NCBI GenBank assembly: GCA_020796225.1
Contig: CM036775.1
Span: 7,802,893 to 7,866,892 of the forward strand
Direction of reading: 5' to 3'
Source of the DNA: Arion vulgaris
Taxonomy: Eukaryota; Mollusca; Gastropoda; Stylommatophora; Arionidae
Length of the DNA: 64,000 bases
How positions within the stretch are numbered: the stretch's first letter is position 1; every line of letters begins with the position of its first letter. Both the position numbers and the translations under genes were made by a program. Positions 53,400 to 63,239 of the stretch are shown piece by piece. The notes under the pieces are model-generated. The model made no database searches. It saw only the letters and a program-made list of their open reading frames with translations, and was not told the DNA's origin.

Positions 53400-54110
53400 A
53401 TCTATAGATGACTGCGTAGGATACTCCATCTGCGATGGTATGACAGGACTACAAACAGGGAACTCTGGGATAGAACAGGACAATGACAGGTGGAACAAGA
53501 GATTAGGAGCAGACGGTGGCGATGGATAGGACACACATAGAAACCCCTAACAGCATCACAAGATATGCTCTCCGATGGAACCCTCAGGGCAATAGAGGTA
53601 GGAGTAGACCACAGCCAGGCTCTAGCATAGGCCAGACAACTGGCCGGGTATTCCCTGACCTAGATAAGAAAAGGGATCTGAAAAATACAGATGTTTGATA
53701 GAACACTGCACGCTTTTGCAATTTTACTCAATTCTGTGAGTCTATGGTTATTTATTAGTGAAACATATTTATAATATTGATATTCCTTATTGTTAACTTA
53801 ACTTGTTGCATAATATAACGTGGATTTAGCATTTTGTGTTGAATTTAAAATGAATTCATCTATATACACCAATACTGGAATGCGAGGTCACGTGGTGTAG
53901 TTGGGGTCTGATTTCCCACAATTCTTACCTGAGCCCGAAGGCCTAGTAGTTTATAGTTGGCTATGGATAGACCTAGGAACACCTGGAGACCGGAGTTGGA
54001 GACAGAATGCAAGAAAATGAGGAGAGAATGAAGAAAAGATGGCCTTGGATAGTTGGACTTGGAAGGCTTTAGGTGCAGACCCGTGCTTCCCTAGGGTCGA
54101 AGGAAGAAGA
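53400..54110 (+). mobile_element. LINE-E-related end split by hAT-like MITE
   Basis: RWRWIGHT, NPQGNRGRSRP before and RPRNTWRPELETECKK-like after the insert, ending GGGTCGAAGGAAGAAGAAGA. Confidence 0.65.
53603..53974 (-). mobile_element. hAT-like MITE, antisense, inserted in a LINE
   Basis: The element at about 53611-53966 begins ACAGCCAGGCTCTAGCATAG and ends GTTTATAGTTGGCTATG. The flanks AGTAGACC / GATAGACC resemble an 8-bp duplication with changes. Third copy of the 25090/37919 family. Confidence 0.7.
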
Positions 54111-54172
54111 AGAAGACATGCAAACAGCATTCATTATTTCTCTGTACTTAATTACTTTTGTTTTGTTTTCAG

Positions 54173-54233
54173 ATCGGTAAAAAAAATGAACAATACGAGC
54201 AATTACTGAAATATTTAAGAACATTATGAACAA
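54173..54233 (+). CDS. Carbonic anhydrase exon 6, first copy, frame-broken
   Basis: Acceptor TTGTTTTCAG, donor GTAAGTG at 54234. Starts IGKKNEQYEQLLKYL, then reaches a TGA because a T is missing from a TTTT run (TTTAAG). Further C and G bases are lost relative to the second copy. Length is still 61 nt. It cannot be translated through. Confidence 0.75.
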
Positions 54234-54266
54234 GTAAGTGTATCTTCTTTCTTTGTGTGTTTTCAG

Positions 54267-54326
54267 ATCGGTAAAATGAACAATACGAACAATTATTGAA
54301 ATATTTTAAGAACATTACTGAAGCAA
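54267..54326 (+). CDS. Carbonic anhydrase exon 6, second copy, one base short
   Basis: Acceptor GTGTGTTTTCAG, donor GTAAGTG at 54327. 60 nt where 61 are needed: one A is missing in the run after GGT. The frame would otherwise be IGKNEQYEQLLKYFKNITEA plus one base, joining exon 7 in phase. Confidence 0.75.
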
Positions 54327-54679
54327 GTAAGTGCATCTTTCTTCTCTTTGTGTGTTTTCTTTTGTTGCTTAACATGCTCGAGTAAATTGTCGTCCATAAA
54401 TAATTCTTCTTTTAATGTCTGGTAGTCTTTTCAGCCTTTATTGTATAAAGTCCTTATCACTTCATATGTCTAGACCCAAGTGTGCAGGAGGTAGGAGGGC
54501 CAGTTCATTTCATTCCGTGTGAAATGTTGCGTGTGGGGATGAACACACAACTCTCTTGTGTCTGAATCGATACCGGAATGTTTACATATTACGTTAATTC
54601 TGCACAAGCATTCTTATATTGGGGGTTCATTATTTTCATACACATTTTCAATTCAAATGTTGTATCAATCCTAACATAT

Positions 54680-54970
54680 GCCAGCGAGATTTGTTGTATC
54701 AATCCTAACATATGCAAGCGAGAGTTGGAAAATGACTAAAGATATAAATAGCAAGTTGAATGTATTTGAAAATAGATGTCTGCGAAAAATAATGAACATA
54801 AAATGGAACGAATTTAGGAGAAGTGATGAAATCAGAGAAATGTCTGGTCAACCACTAGTGACAACTGTTATAAGAAAGAGAAGATGGGGATATGTTGAGC
54901 ATACTCTGAGAATAAATGATCAAAGAATGTCAAAGTATGCACTGAAGTGGGAGACAATGGATTGAAATTG
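54680..54970 (+). mobile_element. LINE-A fragment, 95 codons open
   Basis: LTYASESWKMTKDINSKLNV, FENRCLRKIMNIKWNEFRRS, SGQPLVTTVIRKRRWGYVEH, NDQRMSKYALKW. It extends the family upstream of the other copies and lacks the 3' tail. Confidence 0.8.
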
Positions 54971-55017
54971 AAAATTTAGTTTTAAAACTATAAACTTGCA
55001 GTTCCATATTTTATTTA

Positions 55018-55470
55018 GACTTTTAAAACCTGATGTTATCTTATCTTATCTTATCTTAACCACATTTGCCGTGAAGCGCCGTGGGAGAGTTAGTTTCCTA
55101 TCTTGTGCCAGGTGTGTTGCGCTTGACGTTGTCAGTCCGTGCTTTCGCAGGGACTTGAGATGTTATCTATCCATCGTGTTCTTGGCCTGCCTCATGCTCT
55201 GCGCCCTGAGTGTCGATTATTATAGACACGTGATGGTAGTAAATGTGGTTCCATTCTCATTAAATGGCCGAACCACTTGAATCTTTCCTTCTCGATGTAC
55301 TGTATGCATGGTATAGTACCAACGATGCTTCTGATATTCTCGTTTCTCACTCTATCTCTCCTTGTAACGTTGACAGCTTTTTCGTAGACATCTCATTTCA
55401 CATGTTGTAATCTTTCTTTCTTGTGTCTTAGTCAGGGGCCATGTTTGGCACTGATAGCAAAGAGTACCTG
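55018..55470 (-). mobile_element. LINE-B 3' end, antisense, with (TTATC)n
   Basis: TTATCTTATCTTATCTTAACC is the antisense (GATAA)n tail. Then comes the complement of TSSATHLAQDRKLT, RPRTRWIDNIS, SRVYNNRHSG-like and EKERFKWFGHL. Confidence 0.78.
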
Positions 55471-55560
55471 ATGTTGCTTTGATAAATCTTAACATGAAAT
55501 ATGTTTCTTGATGTCATAGACAATCTAACCCACATTTCTCTGACTCTGTTTGTTCACCAG

Positions 55561-55721
55561 ATCAGAAGATTCACATTCCTACCTTCCCGGTGGCACAGTT
55601 GTTACCCACCTCAGCGCGCCTCAACTACTACCGCTACCAAGGTAGTTTGACAACTCCTCCATGTTACGAGTCAGTCATCTGGTCTGTAGCCGAAGACTTA
55701 ATAGAAATCTCAGAAGACCAG
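55561..55721 (+). CDS. Carbonic anhydrase exon 7
   Basis: Acceptor TTGTTCACCAG, donor GTAAGA at 55722. 161 nt, phase 1 in, 0 out. Reads QKIHIPTFPVAQLLPTSARL, NYYRYQGSLTTPPCYESVIW and SVAEDLIEISEDQ: the YxGSLTTPPC-ExVxW signature with T228, C232 and W238. Intact. Confidence 0.93.
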
Positions 55722-55785
55722 GTAAGAACAACTATCTACCTGGAAGACGTTTCCCTACTATCTGACATTTTTAGATATTTTAATT

Positions 55786-56035
55786 GTGGTCTTTGTGGCG
55801 TAGGGGTTAGGGTGCACACCTCTAGTTCCAAATGTACTTGGTTTGCTTCCTCGTGGAGCCATCGGTATATTTTCCAGAGATTCCAGATCTCAATGTAGAT
55901 GAGATCGAGTTTCTGGTCCTATCGGAGACGGACGACAAAACGTAGGTCTCGTGTTCAAGTTGAGCTCGTAAAAGAATCCATAACAGTTCAAAATCGAGAA
56001 GAGCAGGCTGCAAAGCCCTGTCCGAGGCAACATTG
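55786..56035 (+). repeat. SINE-7 copy
   Basis: GTCTTTGTGGCGTAGGGGTT (A-box-like), a weak B-box, body GAGATCGAGTTTCTGGTCCT to CAGGCTGCAAAGCCCTGTCC. Partial copies at 48,295 and 61,165. Confidence 0.6.
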
Positions 56036-56414
56036 TTTTTAAGAAGTTTAAAATATAAAAATTCTTACAAAATATTTTTAATATCTAAAATTACACCAGG
56101 AACACTCGCCAGTGTTATACAGGGTGTTCAAGATAATTGCAGCCCCCTTGACAAATCGAAAGTTGCCAGATTACTTTTCGCGTTGTGTTTATTTACTATT
56201 TAAACCGGTTCTGACTAGTTCGTTCTACGTCACATTTGTTCATCTCCCCTTCACGCACTACAATTACACACCATCACACAACCTTGACCTATACTACGAC
56301 ATAACTGAACATTCTCATTTCCATACATATATGCCAGATTAGCTCCATTCAGTGGCTGCTTTTAAGTTGAACACCCTGTATAATATTTAAATTTGTATAT
56401 TTTGTGTATAAATT

Positions 56415-56770
56415 TGGTTCATCATCATCATGATCATCAAGCAGCTTGTCCCTTGCAGAAGTCGCATTCATAATAACCTGCCTGAAAAGCTCTCGGTCTC
56501 TAGCAAGTTCTCAAGCCTTTTCTAACGTCTTGTACAATATTTCTGAGATGTCCTGCTGCCACCCTCGTCTTGTTTTTTCCCTACCTCTACCCACAGGAAC
56601 CATACCTTATATCATTAAGTAACATGTTCCTGAACATCGCTTTCATCTCAGCCAGTTTGAAAAAAACTTCTGTCTCTTCGAACGTCATGTTCAATGTTTC
56701 TTTGATTCTTGCTGCCACTTTCGTCTTGTTCGTCCCCTGCCTATGCACACAGGAACCATGTCTTCCATTA
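56415..56770 (-). mobile_element. LINE-H/F-type fragment, antisense
   Basis: CATCATCATCATGATCATCA (antisense tail), then the complement of LARDRELFRQVI-like and VAAGHLRNI-like stretches, with a second partial copy at 56,650-56,760. Confidence 0.5.
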
Positions 56771-57081
56771 CTGTTCTCTTTAAACCACCGTGTTGTTTGT
56801 TTTCATATTAATATAGAATTTGTATAACAGTTTAGAGATATTATGACTTAGAAGAGTAGAAAAAGGTTAGGTTACAAAAAAAGTGTCAAAGTGTTGCCAT
56901 GGAAACAATACAAAATGGCCACCAAAAAAAGTTTCAAATCCCAGGCTCTGAATCTAACGAATGTAAATTAATTATGTTTCACTCTAAGGTGAGCAATTGT
57001 AATATCTAAAATGTTACAAGCTTTTTAGGATATATTAAAAATTAAATTTAAAATTTTTTGGGCAAACACTCCTCCCTTCCG

Positions 57082-57333
57082 AGACCGCGGTAGCGTAGTT
57101 GTTAGTGAACGCTTCTCAAGGCTGGTGATCTGGGTTCAACTTCCGGAAAGCGCGTGGAATTTTTCCCGACCGCGACGGCTCTCAGGACGACTGGGTACCA
57201 GACATGCTCTGGGAAAGTAAAGGCGGCCGGCGTGATGCTGACCACATCACCATTGTTGCCGACGTCAATGAAAAATACAGGCCTAACACTGTTTGCCCTA
57301 TATACCACGAGGTATGAAAGGGTTCCTTTACTT
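57082..57333 (+). repeat. SINE-5 copy, tRNA-headed
   Basis: CGCGGTAGCGTAGTTGTTAG (A-box), CTGGGTTCAACTTCC (B-box), body GACCGCGACGGCTCTCAGGA to CACGAGGTATGAAAGGGTTC and a T-containing tail. The clearest sense copy. Confidence 0.78.
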
Positions 57334-57474
57334 TTTTGACTTACTCCTCCCCCAATCTTTTTAACCCTAATTTTTCTGAGTATTTTTATCCGTAAAATTT
57401 ATAAAAAATGTAGTATTCAATATATCTTAAAAGATATCGCGAAGGACGCTTCCTAAAAGAAACTGCTGTCTTGC

Positions 57475-57669
57475 AGTTCGGCTGGGGACGGTCGAAGGCT
57501 GATGGAGAGCGAACCCAGTAAACGCTGGTTGAAATCGGACACTTCACTGAAGGACAAGCACTAGAGCTCCAAATGGTACTGAGGATTGTGACGTAAAACA
57601 AACGTTCTTGACAACGGCTGTTTATATATCACAATAAGAATGATAAAAATGGCCGAAAAAGAACGATCG

Positions 57670-57704
<35 letters not shown>

Positions 57705-57770
57705 TCGGGAGAGAGAGAGAGAGAGATAGAGATATCGGGAGAGAAAGAGAGAGAAGAGAGAGAGATACTC
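57475..57770 (+). repeat. LINE-5'-like segment and (GA)n
   Basis: GGCTGGGGACGGTCGAAGGC, ACCCAGTAAACGCTGGTTGA (as at 41,470 and 43,450), then a 95-base interrupted (GA)n at 57,676-57,765. Confidence 0.6.
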
Positions 57771-57944
57771 GGTCTGAAAAGGCTACGGAACACTTTATTT
57801 ATTTATAGCTATTTTCCTTCAGGTTTTTTCATTTTCACCTTTAACAACCAATTGACTAAACTAACTAGCCGACTAAACAAGCAGCTACTCAACCAACTAA
57901 CTAGCTAGCCAACTAACCAACTAACTAAACAACTAATCATTTAA

Positions 57945-58200
57945 TATGGATGTTTGCGCGTGGAATGGGTCCGGAGATCACATCTCAAGAAAATGACTTG
58001 GCTGTACAAACCTGGACATGCTGGAGTGCAGGGTAACGAGCGTGCTGACTTTCTTGCAAACAATGTTCCGACTCAAGCGGACAGAAGTATGGACAGAGCT
58101 GATGTCATCAATGCGATATGCTTTAATTTATGTGACATGGGTGAGTCTCAGACAGGAGCGAGTGCAAGAATTAGGAGTTTAGTTTGGGCATGCTAGACAG
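57945..58200 (+). mobile_element. LINE-C RNase H end fragment
   Basis: HLKKMTWLYKPGHAGVQGNE, RADFLANNVPTQADRSMDRA and DVINAI: the last RNase H helix with its catalytic Asp (ERAD). Confidence 0.75.
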
Positions 58201-58334
58201 TGTCGCCGTTGTGGTAGAGAGAGAAGATATACTAATCAACTTCTCATGGGTACGGTGAGCAAATGGACTTTGGGATGGCTGCTGTAGTGGAGAACAGAGC
58301 ACGCATGGGAGTGTCCAATATGCCAATACGTCGA

Positions 58335-58918
58335 TCGCATAACATCTTCTTCTTCTTCAGCGATCTCTGGTCATGCGCTTAATTTACTGTGGACCACAAA
58401 CTGGGCAGACAGCTTCAGGTCTGTCAGGTTTCCCAAAGCTTAGTTTTCAGGTCGACTGGGTGTGGCCACATGTTGCTTCTCAGCTCACACAGAAGAGGAC
58501 AGTCTTGTAGGATATGCTCTGGTGTCTGTTCTGCCTGCTGACACTGGCAGAGAGCTGTTTGACTTATTCCTAGTCTGTATAAGTGTTTGTTGAGTCTGCA
58601 GTGTCGGTGCGTAGTCGAAATATAATGACCTAGTCTGTTCTGCTTAGGTCTTTGAGGGAGTCTTTTCCATAATCATATCCAGTGTTTGTCTTCCAGTCTA
58701 CTGCAGATTTTCTCTGTATGAGGGTTTTGACCTCTTGAAAAGACAAGGGTTGGTAAATTTGCTCTTTGGCACTGCCCTCCTTAGCTAAGACATCAGAACT
58801 CTCATTGCCTGCAATGCCACAGTGAGATGAAATCCACTGCAAGTTACAAGCTTTACATAACATAACATAACATAACATAACATAACATAACATAACATAA
58901 CATAACATAACATAACCG
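58335..58918 (-). mobile_element. LINE-I RNase H to C-terminus, antisense, with (CATAA)n
   Basis: Minus strand: LQWISSHCGIAGNESSDVLA (RNase H end), KEGSAKEQIYQPLSFQEVKT, LIQRKSAVDWKTNTGYDYGK, then RLNKHLYRLGISQTALCQCQ and EQTPEHILQDCP. A jockey-like LINE. At 58,857-58,918 a 12-fold CATAA pentamer array abuts its 5' side, 27 bases before exon 8. Confidence 0.8.
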
Positions 58919-58944
58919 CTGCTTCTCTACTTTCTCTTCAACAG

Positions 58945-59148
58945 ATTAACAAATTCCGAGGTCTATTTGACGAAGAGAGTCATCAATTAGTCAATGACTT
59001 CAGACCCGTTCAGAACCTGAATCAGAGAACAGTCCTCTCTACCAGCTCCGCCTACAGAGACACGGGTCGTGACTCAGGGTCCATTGTATCACCACAAATC
59101 ACCATGCTGGTGTTGGCTATTGTCTACCATGTTACCACATTATTTTAA
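58945..59148 (+). CDS. Carbonic anhydrase exon 8 (C-terminus)
   Basis: Acceptor CTTCAACAG; 67 codons and TAA. INKFRGLFDEESHQLVNDFR and PVQNLNQRTVLSTS complete the CA domain (the NFRP-x-Q motif appears as DFRPVQ). SSAYRDTGRDSGSIVSPQ is a polar linker with candidate GPI sites, then MLVLAIVYHVTTLF, a hydrophobic end typical of GPI-anchored CAs. Confidence 0.9.
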   Translation: MNKFRGLFDEESHQLVNDFRPVQNLNQRTVLSTSSAYRDTGRDSGSIVSPQITMLVLAIVYHVTTLF

Positions 59149-59340
59149 CAGAAAATTTTTGTACCAGTTGTTGTTTTATGTGTATTCGATTTATACAATC
59201 ATTTGTTATATTTATACTCTGAAGACAATCAAACTATAAATATTTATATATATTTATATATTTGCCACTATGGTACTTTTGCATCTAATCAACTTCAACA
59301 TTGTGTCTTTTACTGTAATAAATAATGTATTTTTGAAATC
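59149..59340 (+). terminator. Carbonic anhydrase 3'UTR and poly(A) signal
   Basis: AT-rich 3'UTR with AATAAA at 59317-59322, about 170 bases after the stop. A LINE-H fragment begins just beyond. Confidence 0.65.
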
Positions 59341-59344
59341 TTTA

Positions 59345-59840
59345 GAGGCACAGAGATGTGGTTTTTCAGAAGAATGATGAGAATCCCATGGGCTGCTAAA
59401 ATGACGAATGTGGAGGTAAGACACAGAGATGTGGTTTTACAGAAGAATGATGAGAATCCCATGGGCTGCTAAAATGACGAATGTGGAGGTGTTGATGGAA
59501 GCCAAGACACAGAGATGTGGTTTTACAGAAGAATATTAAGAATCCCAAGGACTGCTAAAGTGACGAATGGGGGAATGTTGACTAAGGCCAAGACAGAAAG
59601 CTTTCATCAATAAAAGAAAGAAACAGTCATCATTTTTCGGACATGCAATGAGAAAGGGATGTTTAGAACACATTGTAACAACCGGTAAAATCGAAGGGAG
59701 ATGAGACAGTGGAAGACAGAGAGAGCCTAACTTCATGGCACGGAAGAGCGTCATCATCTGAGATGATAACAAACACCAGGGACATAGATTTGTGGAAATA
59801 GTTGATCGCCTATGCCAGCCGGAAGAGCACATAATGATGA
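59345..59840 (+). mobile_element. LINE-H 3' fragment with triplicated segment
   Basis: CACAGAGATGTGGTTTTNCA, GAAGAATGATGAGAATCCCA and TGGGCTGCTAAAATGACGAA occurs at 59,350, 59,420 and 59,508. Then comes coding for KARTFINKRKKQSSFFGHAM-like, IVTTGKIEGR and a TLWK-LIAYASRKST end with an (ATG)n tail. Confidence 0.75.
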
Positions 59841-59849
59841 TGACAATCT

Positions 59850-60180
59850 TCGCTTGTCATCATCATAAAATAGCTTGTCCTGAGCAGAACTTTTCCACCC
59901 CAACAGTCCTCCGGAACTTCTCTCTCTCATAGGCCAGATGTCCTGCCTCTGCAGCCGTCATGTTCAAACCATCAGTTACATCCTGAATCCATCTTCTCCG
60001 TGGTCTTCCTCTTCTTCTCTTTGCCGGTATGATTCCTTCTATGATGGTCTTCTCCAGTCCTTCATTTCTTTTTATATGTTCAAAATATCTCAATTTTCTC
60101 TTTCGTATTTGTAGCATCAGCCAGTTTTCTGGTTAGATCTATTTGTACTCTTCTCTGTCCAAGATATACGGACGGAGAAG
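59850..60180 (-). mobile_element. LINE-F 3' end, antisense
   Basis: Minus strand: MLQIRKRKLRYFEHIKRNEG, LEKTIIEGIIPAKRRRGRPR, RRWIQDVTDGLNMTAAEAGH, LAYEREKFRRTVGV. 84 codons open; tail complement TCATCATCATAAA. Confidence 0.85.
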
Positions 60181-60349
60181 AGATCTGTCTATTGAGATAT
60201 GGTTATTGTCTTCTTTTGTATGTGGCTATTTCTCGTCTTTACAGATGCTCATTTGTAAAGTGTGCAAATGTGAGGAATTCTGAGTTTGAGCTTGTTTTTC
60301 TTACCTTCAAGCTTAGTAAGTAAGTTTAGTTTAGTTTAGTTTAGTCGCC

Positions 60350-60540
60350 GGATCACCATCACTGCACGTCGAACAAATTAGTCCATAAGTGCTCCGATCT
60401 CTCCCTCAGTATGTCCATCAGCGTGTGGCGACTAACGACACCGGTTCTTTGTTGGTTTACAATTCTTCTTTGTCTGCCAGCATAGCGTTCTTGTCGAGCT
60501 ACACCACACTTAACTTTGAGTTCTTGCAGTCTGGACTAGT
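60350..60540 (-). mobile_element. LINE-C C-terminal fragment, antisense
   Basis: CATAAGTGCTCCGATCTCTC, CAGCATAGCGTTCTTGTCGA, CTTTGAGTTCTTGCAGTCTG: antisense of the LQELKVKCG..RQERYAGRQR-type end. Degenerate TTTAG pentamers precede it at 60,315. Confidence 0.55.
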
Positions 60541-60552
60541 AAGTAAGTAAAG

Positions 60553-60821
60553 TAAAGGAACCCTTTCATACCTTGTGGTATATAGGGCAATACAGTGTTA
60601 GTACTGTATTATTCTTTGACCGTCGGCACACGTTGGGTGATGTGGTGAGCATCACGCCTGCCGCCTTTACTTTCCCAGAGCATGTCTGGTACGCAGATGA
60701 GGCTGGGTCGACCTGAGAGCCGTCGCGGTCGGGAAAAATTTCACGCACTCTGCGGGAGTTGAACCCAGACCACCAGCCTTGAGAAGCGAGTTCACTAACA
60801 GCTACGCTACTGCGGCTCTCA
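60553..60821 (-). repeat. SINE-5 copy, antisense
   Basis: AAGGAACCCTTTCATACCTT to TAACAGCTACGCTACTGCGG; parallel to 46215-46478. Confidence 0.75.
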
Positions 60822-60929
60822 CCTTCAAGCTTATCCCTAAGTTATTCTTTGAAAGATTCTGCACCTTTTGTATAATGTTGTTTTGTATATAACTTTTGTT
60901 ATAAGTTAGTTTTTCCCCCCCATTTGTTG

Positions 60930-61480
60930 GGACCGACAGAAATGTTCTTAAATGAGGTCTTGCAGATATCCTTATGTCTGAGCAGTGGTCTGCATTGGTG
61001 CCTCTTCCCTTCTGACCGTTTACAGAACAGCACCTGTTGAAGAGTGCGGCTTTTATCCATTATTCTCAAATTGCGCCTTCCATCTTAGTCTTCTACTGCT
61101 GAGCATGCACATGGTGGAAGGCAAGTTTGCAGTACGTGCAATTAGAGCACCTAAAATAACCATTAGCATTTCAAAATCGAAAAGAGCAGGTTGCCCGGGT
61201 TAAACTTCATTAGAATAAATTAAAAATATAATTCATACAAAAATATCTTTACCATCTTTAAAATTACATCGGGGACCCTCGCCGGTGATATGGAGTACGC
61301 GCACTGCCACTGAGATCTTCCTGTTTAAGAAAGAGATCGAAGCACACATGGTTACTCACCAAAGTGCAATGATGATGGTTCTATCAATCAATACGTCAGA
61401 GATTGTTATCTTGTCGTACCACCTGATGTTCATAATCTTGCGGAGAAAACGAATATGAAATATATTAACTCCTTCGCTAT
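60930..61480 (-). mobile_element. LINE-D fragments, antisense, with SINE-7 3' piece
   Basis: 60,940-61,130 and 61,395-61,480 match 740-990 (TCTGAGCAGTGGTCTGCATT, GAGCATGCACATGGTGGAAG, CTTGTCGTACCACCTGATGT). 61,165-61,380 is a SINE-7 3' half. Confidence 0.6.
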
Positions 61481-61691
61481 TCTGAGCCGATCTATAGGCT
61501 CGCACTATTTGTTAAGATGGCTCTAAGCCGGTATACTGTTTAATTCAGTACAAGTTTCAATATAAGTGTATTTTAATGTGAAATACAACTACTTGCGAAG
61601 CAAAGCAATACAAGAGATACAAAAATAAAGACAAATGAAGATAATATATTTTGTTATGACTTCTTCCATTACAACATTTTATTCGGAAAAA

Positions 61692-61925
61692 GGGGTCTCT
61701 GTTGCTGAGTGATTAAGCCCTTTGCCTTGCTAGTCGAAGGTCACGGGTTCAAATCCGGACCGCGGCCTTTTGTTCACGAGTACAGTTTTTCCCAGAGACC
61801 CATAGGATTGTTGCCGGAACTACGGAGTCGTGCTTTGTACAATACTCTCGGCAGGTGGCGTCCCATTCCTGCAGAAAGGGACCGAGCTATATGGGGTAAA
61901 ACCCGGTGCAATGTAGTCAATATTT
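61692..61925 (+). repeat. SINE-3 copy, best-preserved head
   Basis: TTGCTGAGTGATTAAGC (A-box) and CGGGTTCAAATCCGG (B-box), then CCCAGAGACCCATAGGATTG, CTCTCGGCAGGTGGCGTCCC, CCGAGCTATATGGGGTAAAA. It defines the family better than 13-300. Confidence 0.75.
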
Positions 61926-62071
61926 CGGCTTTGAATATTCTTTATTCGAAAAAAGTGTACGAATGGTTTGAGTGAGAGCACACAAAGAGTGCGCCAGTGC
62001 TATATTGAACCAATACTTATGTATGGCAGCGAATCATGGACAATGAGCAAGTAATCAATAAAGATCTCTGG

Positions 62072-62317
62072 AAGGGGATCTCGATGGCTAAGTGGTTACG
62101 CACTTGCCTTGCATTCTGAAGATCGTGGTTTCGAATCAGGACTGCCGAGTTCTGTTCACGAGACATTTTTTCCAGAGCCATTATGATTGTTGCCAGAGTT
62201 ACGGAGTTTATGCAAATGCTCTCAGCAGCTGGCGTGCCATTTCTATGTAGAGGGGCAGAGCCATATGGGGTAAGATCCGGTACAAGGAAGCCAATCCGTT
62301 GACGTAAAAAAACAGTT
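62072..62317 (+). repeat. SINE-3 insertion in LINE-H
   Basis: GATGGCTAAGTGGTTACGCA (A-box) and GTGGTTTCGAATCAGG (B-box). Body parallel to 61,692. About 40 bases around the target (GGCAGCGAATCATGGACAAT) are duplicated on both sides, longer than a normal SINE duplication. Confidence 0.7.
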
Positions 62318-62534
62318 ATGAATGACAGCGAATCATGGACAATGAACAAGCAATCAATAAGATCACTGGGATCCAAAGAGATGTGGTTTTACAGAAGAAT
62401 GAAAATTCCATGGACAGCGAAGACAAAAAAAATGATGATGTTTTAAAAACAGTCCTGCACACAACAAAACCGTATCAAAAGAATAAGAATCCGACAATCA
62501 AGGTTCTTCGGGCATATAAAGCGAAGAGAGGGTT

Positions 62535-62735
62535 TTTTGGGTTTTCCAACCCAGAAGCACTTGAGCTTTTCAGCTCTTCGGCTCAGTGCCATGACATCGT
62601 AACCCTTCGGTTCGGTACCACGAACACCGTAAATCTGGGTAATCTGTGGCTTTTTCTGCCATCCCGCGGAATTGAACCCGCACACACAGAGGGATAGTCA
62701 CCCGTAGTCCAACGCGCTACGAACACGCTGGGCAG
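62535..62735 (-). repeat. SINE-6 copy, antisense
   Basis: CCCAGAAGCACTTGAGCTTT to GTCCAACGCGCTACGAACAC; antisense B-box GGAATTGAACCCGC. Parallel to 45,376-45,590. Confidence 0.75.
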
Positions 62736-63239
62736 ACAGGCAAGAGAAGGTTTAGAACATTTGGTGACAACAGGTAATATTCAGGAAATGAGAGATCGTG
62801 GAAGACAGAGGGAGAAGATGTTGGATGGTCTGACATATTGTTTCAACTAAAGATCGACGTCAGAATAGAATAATTGCACCAACGAGAGAGAAAGAGAGAG
62901 AGTGTTGTGGAGAGACATGATCGCCTATGACAGCAACCATAACACTTGAATTATTGACGCCAAGAGGTTATGAAAACATCCGACTTCACCTGGGAACGGA
63001 TTATTCTAAGTCACAATCGTTCGCCTTTCAACTCGAACTTGTGTTGTTGGTTCGATCCGACACCAAAGGAAAGAAATTGGCCCTCCTACCTCCTGCAAAC
63101 TAAGGTCTAGAAATGTGAAATTACAGGTATTTCATACCCTAAGTTCTGAAAAGACTATAGTAATTTAAAAATAATATTTTCTTAAGTCATATTACTGTAC
63201 TTGAAATTTTGCCTCTTGTCTTAATGTCATATTGCACTA

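Larger units (their letters stand above)
23171..59148 (+). other. Carbonic anhydrase gene, alternative first exons, extracellular alpha-class
   Basis: The exons join with consistent phases into about 318 residues. Alpha-carbonic anhydrases hydrate CO2 to bicarbonate at a zinc. Numbering from exon 1b: zinc ligands H124, H126 (FHFHWG) and H149 (E-A-H-F-V-H), shuttle H96 (GGHT), gatekeeper T228 (SLTTPP), W238. C51 (PDCGG) and C232 (TTPPC) fit the disulfide of secreted forms. A signal peptide and a hydrophobic C-terminus suggest a GPI-anchored CA IV/XV-like enzyme on the cell surface. Two exons carry one-base or larger frame damage (exons 3 and 6), so the locus is either a pseudogene or is mis-assembled at homopolymers. 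Confidence 0.85.
61985..62955 (+). mobile_element. LINE-H fragment carrying SINE-3 and SINE-6 insertions
   Basis: Starts RQCYIEPILMYGSESWTMS, a LINE tail. It is interrupted at about 62,072-62,317 by a SINE-3, after which GCGAATCATGGACAATGAAC repeats the LINE just before the insert. A SINE-6 sits antisense at 62,535-62,735. It ends ELWRDMIAYDS-like. Confidence 0.7.

Noticed and set aside
61692..61770. Functional tRNA genes at SINE heads
   Set aside because: A- and B-boxes are present but acceptor and anticodon stems do not form a proper cloverleaf, and each continues into a repeated body.
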